The notes beneath the pieces were generated by a model. The model was not told the origin of the DNA. It did no database searches and saw only the letters and a list, made by a program, of their open reading frames with translations. A stretch of DNA of 5,910 bases, taken from the NCBI GenBank assembly GCA_028711795.1, contig JAQTRN010000069.1:1-5910 (forward strand). Direction: 5' to 3'. Of this stretch, positions 1-5,910 are shown piece by piece. This stretch comes from Dehalococcoidales bacterium. GTDB lineage: Bacteria; Chloroflexota; Dehalococcoidia; Dehalococcoidales; JAQTRN01. The position numbers were made by a program, and so were the translations under genes. The first letter of the stretch is position 1. Each line of letters opens with the position of its first letter.

Positions 1-1
1 A

Positions 2-1195
2 CTAGACCCAACGTGTCATTTTGCTCCGGCTCTTGGCCGAACTGGGACTGGGCAACTGCTCGGTAACCAGGGATGATTCGACCAAACGCCAGAAATTATC
101 TCTATCGGCCGTGGTGACCACGGCCTGTTCGTGGGCTTCGCTTAGTGCTACCGGGTAACCCTGGCCTCGCTGGCACTGGTCCAGCACCAGGGAATGGGTC
201 AGGGCCAGTAGCCTGTCATCTCCGGCTACCCACCCCGGGACCTCGACCCTGGCGATTTCCTCGTCCAACTTGAGATAAAAGAAGTGGACTTCATGTTCCC
301 GGTAGTATTTGGGGATAATTGAAGACCGGCTGACAAATACCGCTGAACGTTCTCCCGAGCTAAGCAAGTAAGCGAACAATTCCTGGTCTTGCAGGCCGGC
401 CATCATCACGCATTTGACTGGTGTCTGGCCGCAGTGATCGCAGTCCGCCGGTTCGTGGGGGCAGACGGCCACCCGCAGGGCGTTGACCACGTCTGTGCTC
501 CGGGGAAGGCTGATGTAACTGGCCAGTGCCAGCGGCTGCCGGCGGCTGATTTCTCTGATGGTGTCAAGGTGGGCAAGGAAGCCCCGATTCAGTAGTGCAT
601 CGGTGACAAACTCGGGATAAGCTTCCAGCCCCCACAGGATGAGCGAGCCATCGAGCAGTGCCAGTGCAGGATGCTCGGCCGGCAACCCCCTGGCCAGTCC
701 CGCCAGGTGCTGGCACTCATCGACACTGCGCCTGATGCCGAGCAGGTTGCCCTCTATCGGTTGTTGGCGGGCACTGTTCCCGTTTGGTTTAACCACCAGT
801 TCATTGCTGCCGGAGCAGAGACAGGGCAGACTCTCCAGCGTGGCGCTCGGCGAAGTGCCATAATGCAATACGATTCGCCCGATATTTATCAGGAAACACC
901 GGGTAGCCTGGTGGCGGCTGACATCGATGTGAGAGCCATCAGTAGCGATGACAGTGAATTCCGTTGGTGCCGGTGGCGCGGGAAAGCGCCGGTTGAGGTC
1001 GCCGGTCAGGCCGGCCACGAGCCAGGTAGTCTTGCTGGCGGCGATTTTCTTCTTTAATTGGTCCAGATTGGCAGCCTGATCGTGGAGAACCCCCAGCGCA
1101 TATTGAAGATGCTGCTCTCTCTCGGCGATGCCTGCCTTCAGGTTGGCAACCATACGGCTAACCTGTGAGGCTACTTGAGTTAGATCTAGTGACAC
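2..1195 (-). CDS. NurA-domain nuclease-like protein, complete, with four-cysteine cluster
   Basis: This 397-residue protein looks like a NurA-family DNA-end-processing nuclease. In archaea NurA is a 5'-3' exonuclease and endonuclease that works with the HerA ATPase in double-strand break resection; the bacterial role is inferred. The N-terminal 70 residues are helical and charged. The NurA domain follows, with ATDGSHID (84-91; D86 a likely metal ligand), LLDGSLILWG (180-189; D182), FFYLKLDEEIARVEVP (305-320) and GYPVALSEAHEQAVV (346-360). The cysteines C245, C252, C255 and C262 form a C-x6-C-x2-C-x6-C cluster between the two halves of the domain. The start is GTG, preceded by GGGAG four bases upstream. 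The TAG stop is at 2-4, so the gene is complete, and any partner such as a HerA-like ATPase would lie beyond the left edge. It is divergent from the lysE-like gene. Family assignment is fairly secure; in vivo role and partner are unknown. Confidence 0.85.
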   Translation of the reverse strand: MSLDLTQVASQVSRMVANLKAGIAEREQHLQYALGVLHDQAANLDQLKKKIAASKTTWLVAGLTGDLNRRFPAPPAPTEFTVIATDGSHIDVSRHQATRCFLINIGRIVLHYGTSPSATLESLPCLCSGSNELVVKPNGNSARQQPIEGNLLGIRRSVDECQHLAGLARGLPAEHPALALLDGSLILWGLEAYPEFVTDALLNRGFLAHLDTIREISRRQPLALASYISLPRSTDVVNALRVAVCPHEPADCDHCGQTPVKCVMMAGLQDQELFAYLLSSGERSAVFVSRSSIIPKYYREHEVHFFYLKLDEEIARVEVPGWVAGDDRLLALTHSLVLDQCQRGQGYPVALSEAHEQAVVTTADRDNFWRLVESSLVTEQLPSPSSAKSRSKMTRWV

Positions 1196-1220
1196 CTCTC
1201 TCCCGCATAGACACCGGATT

Positions 1221-1256
1221 TATTTCCAGTATAGTCCATTGATGCGGTGAACTCAA
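1221..1256 (-). promoter_or_regulatory. Candidate sigma70-type promoter of the nurA-like gene
   Basis: Read on the minus strand, TTGAGT (1256-1251) and TATACT (1233-1228) are separated by exactly 17 bases. They match the -35 consensus at 4 of 6 positions and the -10 consensus at 5 of 6. Transcription would begin near 1221, giving a leader of about 25 bases that contains the GGGAG ribosome binding site before the GTG at 1195. This is a motif match only, but its spacing and position fit well. The rest of the 120-bp divergent gap shows no clear operator or hairpin. Confidence 0.5.
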
Positions 1257-1265
1257 GATTGATGC

Positions 1266-1271
1266 TACAAT
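1266..1271 (+). promoter_or_regulatory. Possible -10 box for the lysE-like gene (weak)
   Basis: TACAAT matches TATAAT at 5 of 6 positions and lies about 45 bases upstream of the exporter start codon. The nearest -35-like hexamer, TTGATG at 1239-1244, is 21 bases away, which is longer than the usual spacing. The box is therefore only a weak candidate, and the exporter may depend on an activator or use another promoter. Confidence 0.2.
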
Positions 1272-1315
1272 AAGCGGGCAGTGTCTGGCAGTAGAGTCTA
1301 ACCGGAGATGGTCCA

Positions 1316-1927
1316 ATGCTCTCAATCTTAGCGAGTGTGGTGGTTATTTCACTATCCGGGGTCATGATGCCCGGCCCCATGTTTGCCGTGGCGCTGGCCA
1401 AGAGCTACAAATCACCCTGGGCAGGTACCCAGATGTCGCTCGGCCACGCGGTTGTTGAAGTCCCGTTGATATTGCTGATCTATTTTGGCTTCTCTCGGTT
1501 CTTCCAGAATAATGTGGTACAGTTTGTCCTCAGCCTGCTGGGCGGAGGTATGATTATCTGGCTGGGCATCGGCATGTTCCGTGGCCGGACGGCGGTGGTT
1601 GATCAGGGTAGAGAGTTGCCTTACAACTCTTTTATTGCCGGCATCGTAATGAGTGCGCTCAATCCGTTTTTCCTGCTGTGGTGGGCGACGGTAGGTGGGC
1701 TATTGATCATGAAATTCACCGATTTCGGCATTACCGGGCTAGCGGCGTTTACGGTGACCCACTGGCTGTGTGACCTGGTCTGGCTCTCGTTTGTTTCGGT
1801 GACTGTTTATAAGACGCACTCGCTTTGGGGCCGCCGGTTTCAGGAATGGGTATTCGTTGCCTGCAGTCTGCTGCTGATAGGGTTCGGGGGCTGGTTTGTA
1901 GTTTCCGGTATCCAGCTTATGGTCTAG
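1316..1927 (+). CDS. LysE/RhtB-family amino-acid exporter
   Basis: This 203-residue inner-membrane protein belongs to the LysE/RhtB translocator family, whose members export amino acids such as lysine, arginine, homoserine or threonine. The sequence shows the N-terminal hydrophobic helix with the family signature MPGPMF (18-23), the GH pair at 43-44, and NPFFLLWWATVGG (116-128), which is typical of the family's central helix. Hydrophobic segments lie at about 3-25, 45-60, 66-88, 106-132, 139-163 and 178-200, the expected six for a protein of about 200 residues. The ATG is preceded by GGAG (1304-1307) at eight bases, a good ribosome binding site. The gene is divergent from the nurA-like gene and converges on secF with a 21-bp gap. 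The substrate cannot be read from the sequence. As the only complete plus-strand gene between minus-strand ones, it may be a later insertion, but nothing else marks it as foreign. Confidence 0.9.
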   Translation: MLSILASVVVISLSGVMMPGPMFAVALAKSYKSPWAGTQMSLGHAVVEVPLILLIYFGFSRFFQNNVVQFVLSLLGGGMIIWLGIGMFRGRTAVVDQGRELPYNSFIAGIVMSALNPFFLLWWATVGGLLIMKFTDFGITGLAAFTVTHWLCDLVWLSFVSVTVYKTHSLWGRRFQEWVFVACSLLLIGFGGWFVVSGIQLMV

Positions 1928-1948
1928 TTTCGTGTGGCAGGCCGGGGG

Positions 1949-2839
1949 TTATTGACTGGTTGGCTGTTGCCGGCGCTCTACCCAGGCTACCAGCAGATTT
2001 GGCGCAATAAAAACGGAACTAAACATGCCGAAGGTGGCACCGACCAACATCACCACGGCAAAGCTTCTGATCGACGCTCCGACAAACAGCAGTAAAGCCA
2101 ACAGGGTGAAGAGTGTGGTCAGGTTGGTGTTGAAGGAACGCCCCAGGGTCTCTACGAGGCTGCTATTCACTATGGCCGCGAAATCGGGGCTGATGCCTTT
2201 TCTCAAGTTCTCACGAATTCTATCAAAGACGACGACGGTATCATTAATGCTGTAGCCGATAACAGCCAGTATGCCGGCGACAAATCCCAGGTCTACCTGC
2301 CAACCAAATATACCTCCCAGGATCGAGATGATGCCGGTTGATATGACAACGTCGTGTACCAGAGCGATGACGGCGCAGGTGCCGTAGCGGAAGGGTTGCG
2401 GCATTTTGCGGAATGCCCAGGAAATGTAGAGCAGTATGCCCACGGCGGCAACCGCCACAGCGATGCCGGCATTGCGCGTGGTCTCGGTGGCGACTATCGG
2501 AGAAACGCTGTCGAATTCCTTCACCTGGAGATTGCCGAACCGGGTAGTCAAACCGGCCACCAGCGTCTCCCGGGCATTATCGCTCAGTTCCGGTAGACGT
2601 AGCAGGGAATCCCCTTCGCCGACAATCTGGATAATTGCTTCCGGGTAACCCAGATTGGTAAGTTCGGCTTTAAGACCGCTCTGACTGACCGGCTGTTCGA
2701 AGCCGATGGTCATTAATGAGCCACTGCTGAATTCAATGCCGGGCTTGAGGCCAAACGTGACCAGGGAAACCACCGACGCTATGATAAAGATGGCCGATAT
2801 CAGAAAGAACCAGCGTTTATTGCCGACGATATTCAACAC
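1949..2839 (-). CDS. secF: Protein translocase subunit SecF
   Basis: SecF pairs with SecD in the cytoplasmic membrane and, with SecYEG, helps draw exported proteins out of the channel using the ion gradient. The 296-residue protein has a first membrane helix at about 10-29, then the Sec_GG-type motif GIEFSSGS (34-41), a small extracytoplasmic domain (about 42-120), and five further helices from about 124 to 286. The hallmark IGYSINDTVVVFDRIREN (194-211) is intact, including D200 and the following R-E-N. The start is GTG with AGGA four bases upstream, and it lies inside the end of secD, giving a 23-bp overlap that suggests translational coupling. The stop is TAA. The length is normal for SecF (about 300). 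One oddity is SSGS where TGGT is usual after GI(D/E)F. Homology is clear from the motif and the neighbour. Confidence 0.97.
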   Translation of the reverse strand: MLNIVGNKRWFFLISAIFIIASVVSLVTFGLKPGIEFSSGSLMTIGFEQPVSQSGLKAELTNLGYPEAIIQIVGEGDSLLRLPELSDNARETLVAGLTTRFGNLQVKEFDSVSPIVATETTRNAGIAVAVAAVGILLYISWAFRKMPQPFRYGTCAVIALVHDVVISTGIISILGGIFGWQVDLGFVAGILAVIGYSINDTVVVFDRIRENLRKGISPDFAAIVNSSLVETLGRSFNTNLTTLFTLLALLLFVGASIRSFAVVMLVGATFGMFSSVFIAPNLLVAWVERRQQPTSQ

Positions 2840-4181
2840 TATTTCCTTTCCCGGTTATCTTGAATAGAGAAGCCTGTTTTGCCAGGCGAGTACCGATGAA
2901 CAGGCGTAAGAGAGTCCGGCTCACCGTGATTGCGGTAAACATACTCACCGCGACACCGATAAAGAGGGTCAGGGCGAAACTTTTGATCGGAGTGCTGGCA
3001 GCAACACTGCTGCCCAGCCAGTACAGGATAACGCAGGCGATGAAGGTGGTGGCGTTACTATCCCATATCGCTGGCCAGGCACGGTTGAAACCAGCCTCGA
3101 TAGCTCCGCCCAGAGTCTGGTCGGCATAGAACTCCTCTTTCATCCGTTCAAAAATAAGCACATTGGCATCGACCGCCATACCAATGGAGGCGACAAAACC
3201 GCCAATACCAGCCAGGTTGAGGGTAACCGGAATCAGTTTGAACAAGGCAATTGTCAGGAATGTGTAAAAAACCAGGGCCAGGCTGGCAATAACCCCCGGC
3301 AGACGGTAATAGAGAATCATGAATAGCATCACCAGTAATAGACCGACGCCCCCGGCTTTGATACTCATTTGCACGAAATTGGAGCCCAGTATCGGGGACA
3401 CGGTCTGGTCATAGATTATCTTGAGTGGTACCGGCAAACGACCGGCGTTCAACTGACTAGCCAGACGCTGAGCTTCATTCAGACTCAGCCCCTCGATTTG
3501 ACCCCGGTCGGTGATCTGCTGTTGGACGGTCGGGGCAATGGGCCGGCCATCATCGCCACGTAGCGCCTCATCCCCCTCAAAAATGCCCAGCGGCTGGTTT
3601 ATCAAACGGCCGGTGATGGCGGCGGATAGCTGGCTTCCTTCCTCGTCCCACTCGAAGACAAGTAGTATCTTCCCCAGATTATCCCGGGCTACGTAGGTGT
3701 TCTCTTTAAAGTAACGGCTGGACAGCTCTTTCACATTTCCATCAATGGTTGCGGTGGCTGGCTTCCATCTGCCGAACTCATTCTCCCATTTGGCCTCTTC
3801 TCCTTCAGCCGCCAGTTCGCCGAATTCCAGTATGGCCACCCGGGATAGTCTCTCTTTATCTTCGTCACTGATACTCAAGCCCGGCAACTCCACCAGTATC
3901 CGGTCACTACCCTGCTTCTGAATAACCGGTTCACTCACTCCCAGCGGGTTGATACGGTTGTTCAGGACGGCTATCACCCCATTAAGGACGCTGTCTTCGG
4001 TGCCCGGTTCCACTGAAGAGAGGTCGGCCTGATAGACGACGTGGATACCCCCCTGTAAGTCCAGACCCAACCGTAAGCCTTTGTTGCCCAGTATTCCCCC
4101 TTCAAGTGGCAGGGAGACAGTGGCGGCGAGGGCAAAGACTATCAGTATTATGATGAAGACTATGATATTTCTTCTAGTCAC
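2817..4181 (-). CDS. secD: Protein translocase subunit SecD (short form)
   Basis: SecD is the large partner of SecF in the accessory Sec translocon complex. From the GTG start chosen here it has 454 residues, shorter than E. coli SecD (615) but in line with the compact forms of many bacteria. It has a first membrane helix (about 6-24), the motif RLGLDLQGG (37-45), an extracytoplasmic domain to about residue 265, and five more helices. The signature GMAVDANVLIFERMKEE (334-350) carries D338. A longer reading frame begins four codons upstream at a TTG (4193-4191). I prefer GTG at 4181-4179 because GAGGAG (4191-4186) sits four bases before it, and the TTG choice would put this Shine-Dalgarno inside the coding sequence. 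The last 23 bp overlap secF. The gene lies 69 bp downstream of the nucleotidyltransferase gene with no terminator between, so it is probably co-transcribed. Confidence 0.96.
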   Translation of the reverse strand: MTRRNIIVFIIILIVFALAATVSLPLEGGILGNKGLRLGLDLQGGIHVVYQADLSSVEPGTEDSVLNGVIAVLNNRINPLGVSEPVIQKQGSDRILVELPGLSISDEDKERLSRVAILEFGELAAEGEEAKWENEFGRWKPATATIDGNVKELSSRYFKENTYVARDNLGKILLVFEWDEEGSQLSAAITGRLINQPLGIFEGDEALRGDDGRPIAPTVQQQITDRGQIEGLSLNEAQRLASQLNAGRLPVPLKIIYDQTVSPILGSNFVQMSIKAGGVGLLLVMLFMILYYRLPGVIASLALVFYTFLTIALFKLIPVTLNLAGIGGFVASIGMAVDANVLIFERMKEEFYADQTLGGAIEAGFNRAWPAIWDSNATTFIACVILYWLGSSVAASTPIKSFALTLFIGVAVSMFTAITVSRTLLRLFIGTRLAKQASLFKITGKGNSVEYRRQ

Positions 4182-4185
4182 GGTT

Positions 4186-4191
4186 CTCCTC
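4186..4191 (-). promoter_or_regulatory. Ribosome binding site fixing the secD start
   Basis: GAGGAG, read on the minus strand, is followed by AACC and then GTG. The strong complementarity to the 16S rRNA 3' end at this spacing favours GTG at 4181 over the upstream TTG at 4193, which shares its last base pairs with the binding site region. Confidence 0.75.
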
Positions 4192-4250
4192 AAATTCCGT
4201 TAATAGTATCATCGGTGGCATCGCTGTAACCCGCGCTTGACCAGCCTTCG

Positions 4251-5843
4251 TCACCGTCTGCCTCCGGTTAATGGCAGGCGCTCCCGGATGTAAGCCAGGG
4301 CTTCTTCCCGGCTATTTAGCTCTCCCGAAGCCTGCGCCTCATGTATTCGTTCCAAGAGCTCTCCAATCTCGGGGCCAGGCTGCATACCGAAGGCATTAAT
4401 CAGGTCGTGCCCGTCAATCAGTTTGGGTGGGGTGACGCGGGCCGCCTGCTCAAAGCGTTGGGTCAGTATGTAGTTTACTATTTCCGTATGTCTTTGCCAA
4501 TGGGTCATGATCAGTTTTGGGCCGCGGGTAGCCAGGTGGTCGGCCAGACTCAAAAATGCGATATCAATACCGGTGTCCCCGGTGTCGCGGAAGTAGCGGT
4601 AGATGGCCTTGTGGGATGGCAATAAATCGTTGGTTATTTGTCCGGGACGGAGATGGTGCTTGATGGCTGTTGCCACCAGTCTGGTTTCCCGGGAACTGAA
4701 CCGCAGTCTTTCCATAATGTCGGTGGCGATGATGGCCCCTCCGTCAGCGTGGCCCAGGAACCGTAATCGGCCTGAGGCATCAACGGCCCTCGTCTGGGGT
4801 TTAGCGATGTCATGCAGCAACGCCGCCAGCTTGAGCAGTTGTCCCCGGGTGCTGCCGTAACTGACTTCGGTGTCGAAGTGCTGCGCCAGGCTGGTTGACC
4901 AGGGCACCGGAGCCAGTATCTCCTCACCGGTGTGTTTTCGGTCCTGCCAGGACCCCTGTCGGAGCAGTAATTCGATTGCGACCACGGTTTGCACCGAGTG
5001 CTCAAAGACATTCCAGAAGTGCTCCTTGGGCTGAGTGACGCCTTTTGTCCGGGCGAGTTCCGGGACTATTGCGGTGAGCAGTCCTAAACCATCTAGATAG
5101 GATAGAAACTGTCCGGCTCGTGGTATAGCCAGCAGGCGCAATAGTTCTTCTCTTGTCCTTTCACCGGCAACGCTGGCCGCGAGGTGGGCATTACGGCGTA
5201 TGAGAGCTTCAGTCTCGGTATCAATGCTAAATCCTAGTTCGGCCGATAAGCGCACCGCGCGCAACAAGCGGGCGGCGTCGGCCTGGAAGACTGTCCCGTT
5301 TACCGCGCGGACTATTCTTTGTTGAATGTCTTCCCAGCCGTGCCGGGGGTCGATAAGCGGGGTATCAGGGGTATCTCTACTTAGTTGAAGTAGGTCGATC
5401 GCCATGGCGTCTATTGTGAAGTCTCTCTGGGCCAAATCCTCTTCAATGGTACCTTTCATGGTGGCCAAGTCAATGTTCCAGGGCTTCTTACCGGGTATGT
5501 TCTCTCCGGCGCCGATGACCACGCGGCCCAGACCATTCACCTCATCCAGCAGAACATAGCTGCCGTTCAGGACCTCAGCCGCCTGGGGCGCAATTTCTAG
5601 AGTGTTACCGGAGATGGCGATATCGATATCGGCCGTCTCTCTGCCCAGCAAGGCGTCACGGACGAAACCACCAACGATATATGATTGGAGGCGCCGTTCG
5701 GTGAAAAAACTGTCCAGCCGGGTCAATAGCTGCCAGAGGTTTGATTCGGTTGGTATTCGCAGGGTCTTCTTATCCACTTCCACGTCTAAAGCTAAACTAT
5801 ACTCCATAAGAGCGCTATTTATCAAGGGGGCGCATTGACTCAT
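4251..5843 (-). CDS. CCA tRNA nucleotidyltransferase / poly(A) polymerase-family protein with HD domain
   Basis: This is a class II nucleotidyltransferase that probably adds or repairs the CCA 3' end of tRNA; A-adding or poly(A) polymerase activity cannot be excluded. From the ATG at 5843 it has 530 residues. The catalytic head holds VGGFVRDALLG (57-67), then DID (72-74) as the metal-binding DxD, NIDLATMK (123-130) and QRDFTIDAMAID (139-150). ADAARLLRAVRLSAELGF (188-205) corresponds to the EDxxR region, with A188 in place of E. ERTREEL (228-234) follows. An HD metal-dependent phosphohydrolase domain occupies about 278-440: EHSVQTV (281-287), LLHDIAKP (342-349), GHADGGA (364-370) and HHLRP (396-400). 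The start is uncertain: no Shine-Dalgarno precedes the ATG at 5843 or the in-frame ATG at 5807, and GGFVRD lies late (residue 58). GTG codons at 5783 or 5777 would give 510 or 508 residues. It is the first gene of the probable cca-secD-secF unit. Confidence 0.88.
   Translation of the reverse strand: MSQCAPLINSALMEYSLALDVEVDKKTLRIPTESNLWQLLTRLDSFFTERRLQSYIVGGFVRDALLGRETADIDIAISGNTLEIAPQAAEVLNGSYVLLDEVNGLGRVVIGAGENIPGKKPWNIDLATMKGTIEEDLAQRDFTIDAMAIDLLQLSRDTPDTPLIDPRHGWEDIQQRIVRAVNGTVFQADAARLLRAVRLSAELGFSIDTETEALIRRNAHLAASVAGERTREELLRLLAIPRAGQFLSYLDGLGLLTAIVPELARTKGVTQPKEHFWNVFEHSVQTVVAIELLLRQGSWQDRKHTGEEILAPVPWSTSLAQHFDTEVSYGSTRGQLLKLAALLHDIAKPQTRAVDASGRLRFLGHADGGAIIATDIMERLRFSSRETRLVATAIKHHLRPGQITNDLLPSHKAIYRYFRDTGDTGIDIAFLSLADHLATRGPKLIMTHWQRHTEIVNYILTQRFEQAARVTPPKLIDGHDLINAFGMQPGPEIGELLERIHEAQASGELNSREEALAYIRERLPLTGGRR
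5789..5825 (-). promoter_or_regulatory. Candidate promoter of the cca-secD-secF unit, inside the longest cca reading frame
   Basis: On the minus strand TTGATA (5825-5820) and TATAGT (5801-5796) each match consensus at 5 of 6 positions, with an 18-base spacer. Predicted initiation near 5789 falls a few bases before the in-frame GTG codons at 5783 and 5777, which would imply an almost leaderless transcript. If real, the first 20-22 codons counted from the ATG at 5843 are not translated from this promoter. This is a motif match without experimental support. Confidence 0.35.
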
Positions 5844-5907
5844 AATAATAGTTACCGAAAAGGGTATCGTTGCGTCAATAATAGTGTTACCGAAAGGAGG
5901 TAAGGTG
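5842..5907. repeat. Imperfect tandem duplication in the divergent intergenic region
   Basis: AATAATAG (5844-5851) followed by TTACCGAAA (5852-5860) recurs as AATAATAG (5877-5884), an extra TG, and TTACCGAAA (5887-5895). The offset is 33-35 bp, about three helical turns. Weaker similarity continues beyond each core: AGGGTATCGTTG after the first and GGAGGTAAGGTG after the second. Either a pair of regulator binding sites or the remains of a duplication of a start region could explain it. Confidence 0.6.
5893..5900 (+). promoter_or_regulatory. Shine-Dalgarno sequence for a divergent gene at the right edge
   Basis: AAAGGAGG is almost fully complementary to the bacterial 16S rRNA 3' end. It is followed by TAAG and a GTG codon. 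Such a match four bases before a start codon, at a point where the minus-strand gene should have ended, is unlikely to be chance. Confidence 0.6.
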
Positions 5908-5910
5908 ACA
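5905..5910 (+). CDS. Probable start of a divergent gene, cut by the window edge
   Basis: Only GTG ACA (Met-Thr) is visible. The call rests on the strong AAAGGAGG immediately upstream and on the head-to-head arrangement with the nucleotidyltransferase gene. Nothing can be said about the product. An alternative start a few codons further right is possible. Confidence 0.45.

Noticed and set aside
671..1057. A 128-residue plus-strand open frame
   Set aside because: It lies wholly antisense to the NurA-domain gene, whose conserved motifs show the other strand is coding; the translation resembles no known family and has no ribosome binding site I can support.
1186..1401. A 71-residue minus-strand open frame spanning the divergent region
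   Set aside because: It overlaps the start of the nurA-like gene, its candidate promoter and the first 86 bases of the lysE-like gene, with no recognisable motif.
1941..1974. GCCGG and CCGGC inverted repeat beyond the lysE-like stop, considered as a terminator
   Set aside because: The stem is five base pairs with a loop of about 23 bases and no T-run, and the right arm is inside secF coding sequence.
2817..2839. The secD-secF overlap as a possible frameshift or fusion
   Set aside because: Both proteins have normal ends and complete motifs, and secF has its own AGGA and GTG, so this is ordinary overlap of separate genes.
4210..4223. CATCG-GTGG-CATCG direct repeat between the nucleotidyltransferase gene and secD
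   Set aside because: Two five-base copies are expected by chance in DNA of this composition, and no promoter or operator context supports them.
4634..5011. A 125-residue minus-strand open frame in another phase
   Set aside because: It is an alternate-frame reading of the nucleotidyltransferase HD region, where the main frame keeps all HD motifs without interruption.

Overview
The window carries five protein-coding genes and the probable first two codons of a sixth. It looks like a chromosomal, housekeeping segment from a bacterium. A short-form SecD with a separate SecF, a class II tRNA nucleotidyltransferase carrying an HD domain, and a bacterial NurA-type nuclease together suggest Chloroflexota, perhaps Dehalococcoidia. 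That placement rests on remembered family resemblance, not on a search. No tRNA, rRNA, CRISPR array, insertion sequence or phage-like gene was recognised.

Layout from left to right. (1) Bases 2-1195, minus strand: a complete NurA-domain protein with a four-cysteine cluster, whose stop codon lies at the very edge of the window. (2) Bases 1196-1315: a 120-bp divergent intergenic region with a good sigma70-like promoter for the nurA-like gene. (3) Bases 1316-1927, plus strand: a LysE/RhtB-family exporter, the only complete plus-strand gene. (4) Bases 1949-2839 and 2817-4181, minus strand: secF and secD, overlapping by 23 bp in the usual secD-secF order. (5) Bases 4251-5843, minus strand: a CCA-adding enzyme/poly(A) polymerase-family protein with an HD domain, 69 bp upstream of secD and probably in the same operon. 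(6) Bases 5893-5910, plus strand: a near-perfect Shine-Dalgarno sequence followed by a GTG codon, which looks like the start of a divergent gene running out of the window.

SecD and SecF form the membrane complex that helps the SecYEG translocon pull proteins across the membrane using the proton (or sodium) gradient. The nucleotidyltransferase acts on tRNA 3' ends, so the cca-secD-secF unit would join tRNA maturation and protein export, both tied to growth. The LysE-type exporter and the NurA-like nuclease are divergently transcribed and have no obvious functional link to the operon.

I did not find a convincing new biological system. The points most worth a second look are the cysteine cluster in the NurA-like protein, the imperfect tandem duplication upstream of the nucleotidyltransferase gene, and the unresolved start of that gene, where a promoter-like sequence lies inside the longest reading frame.
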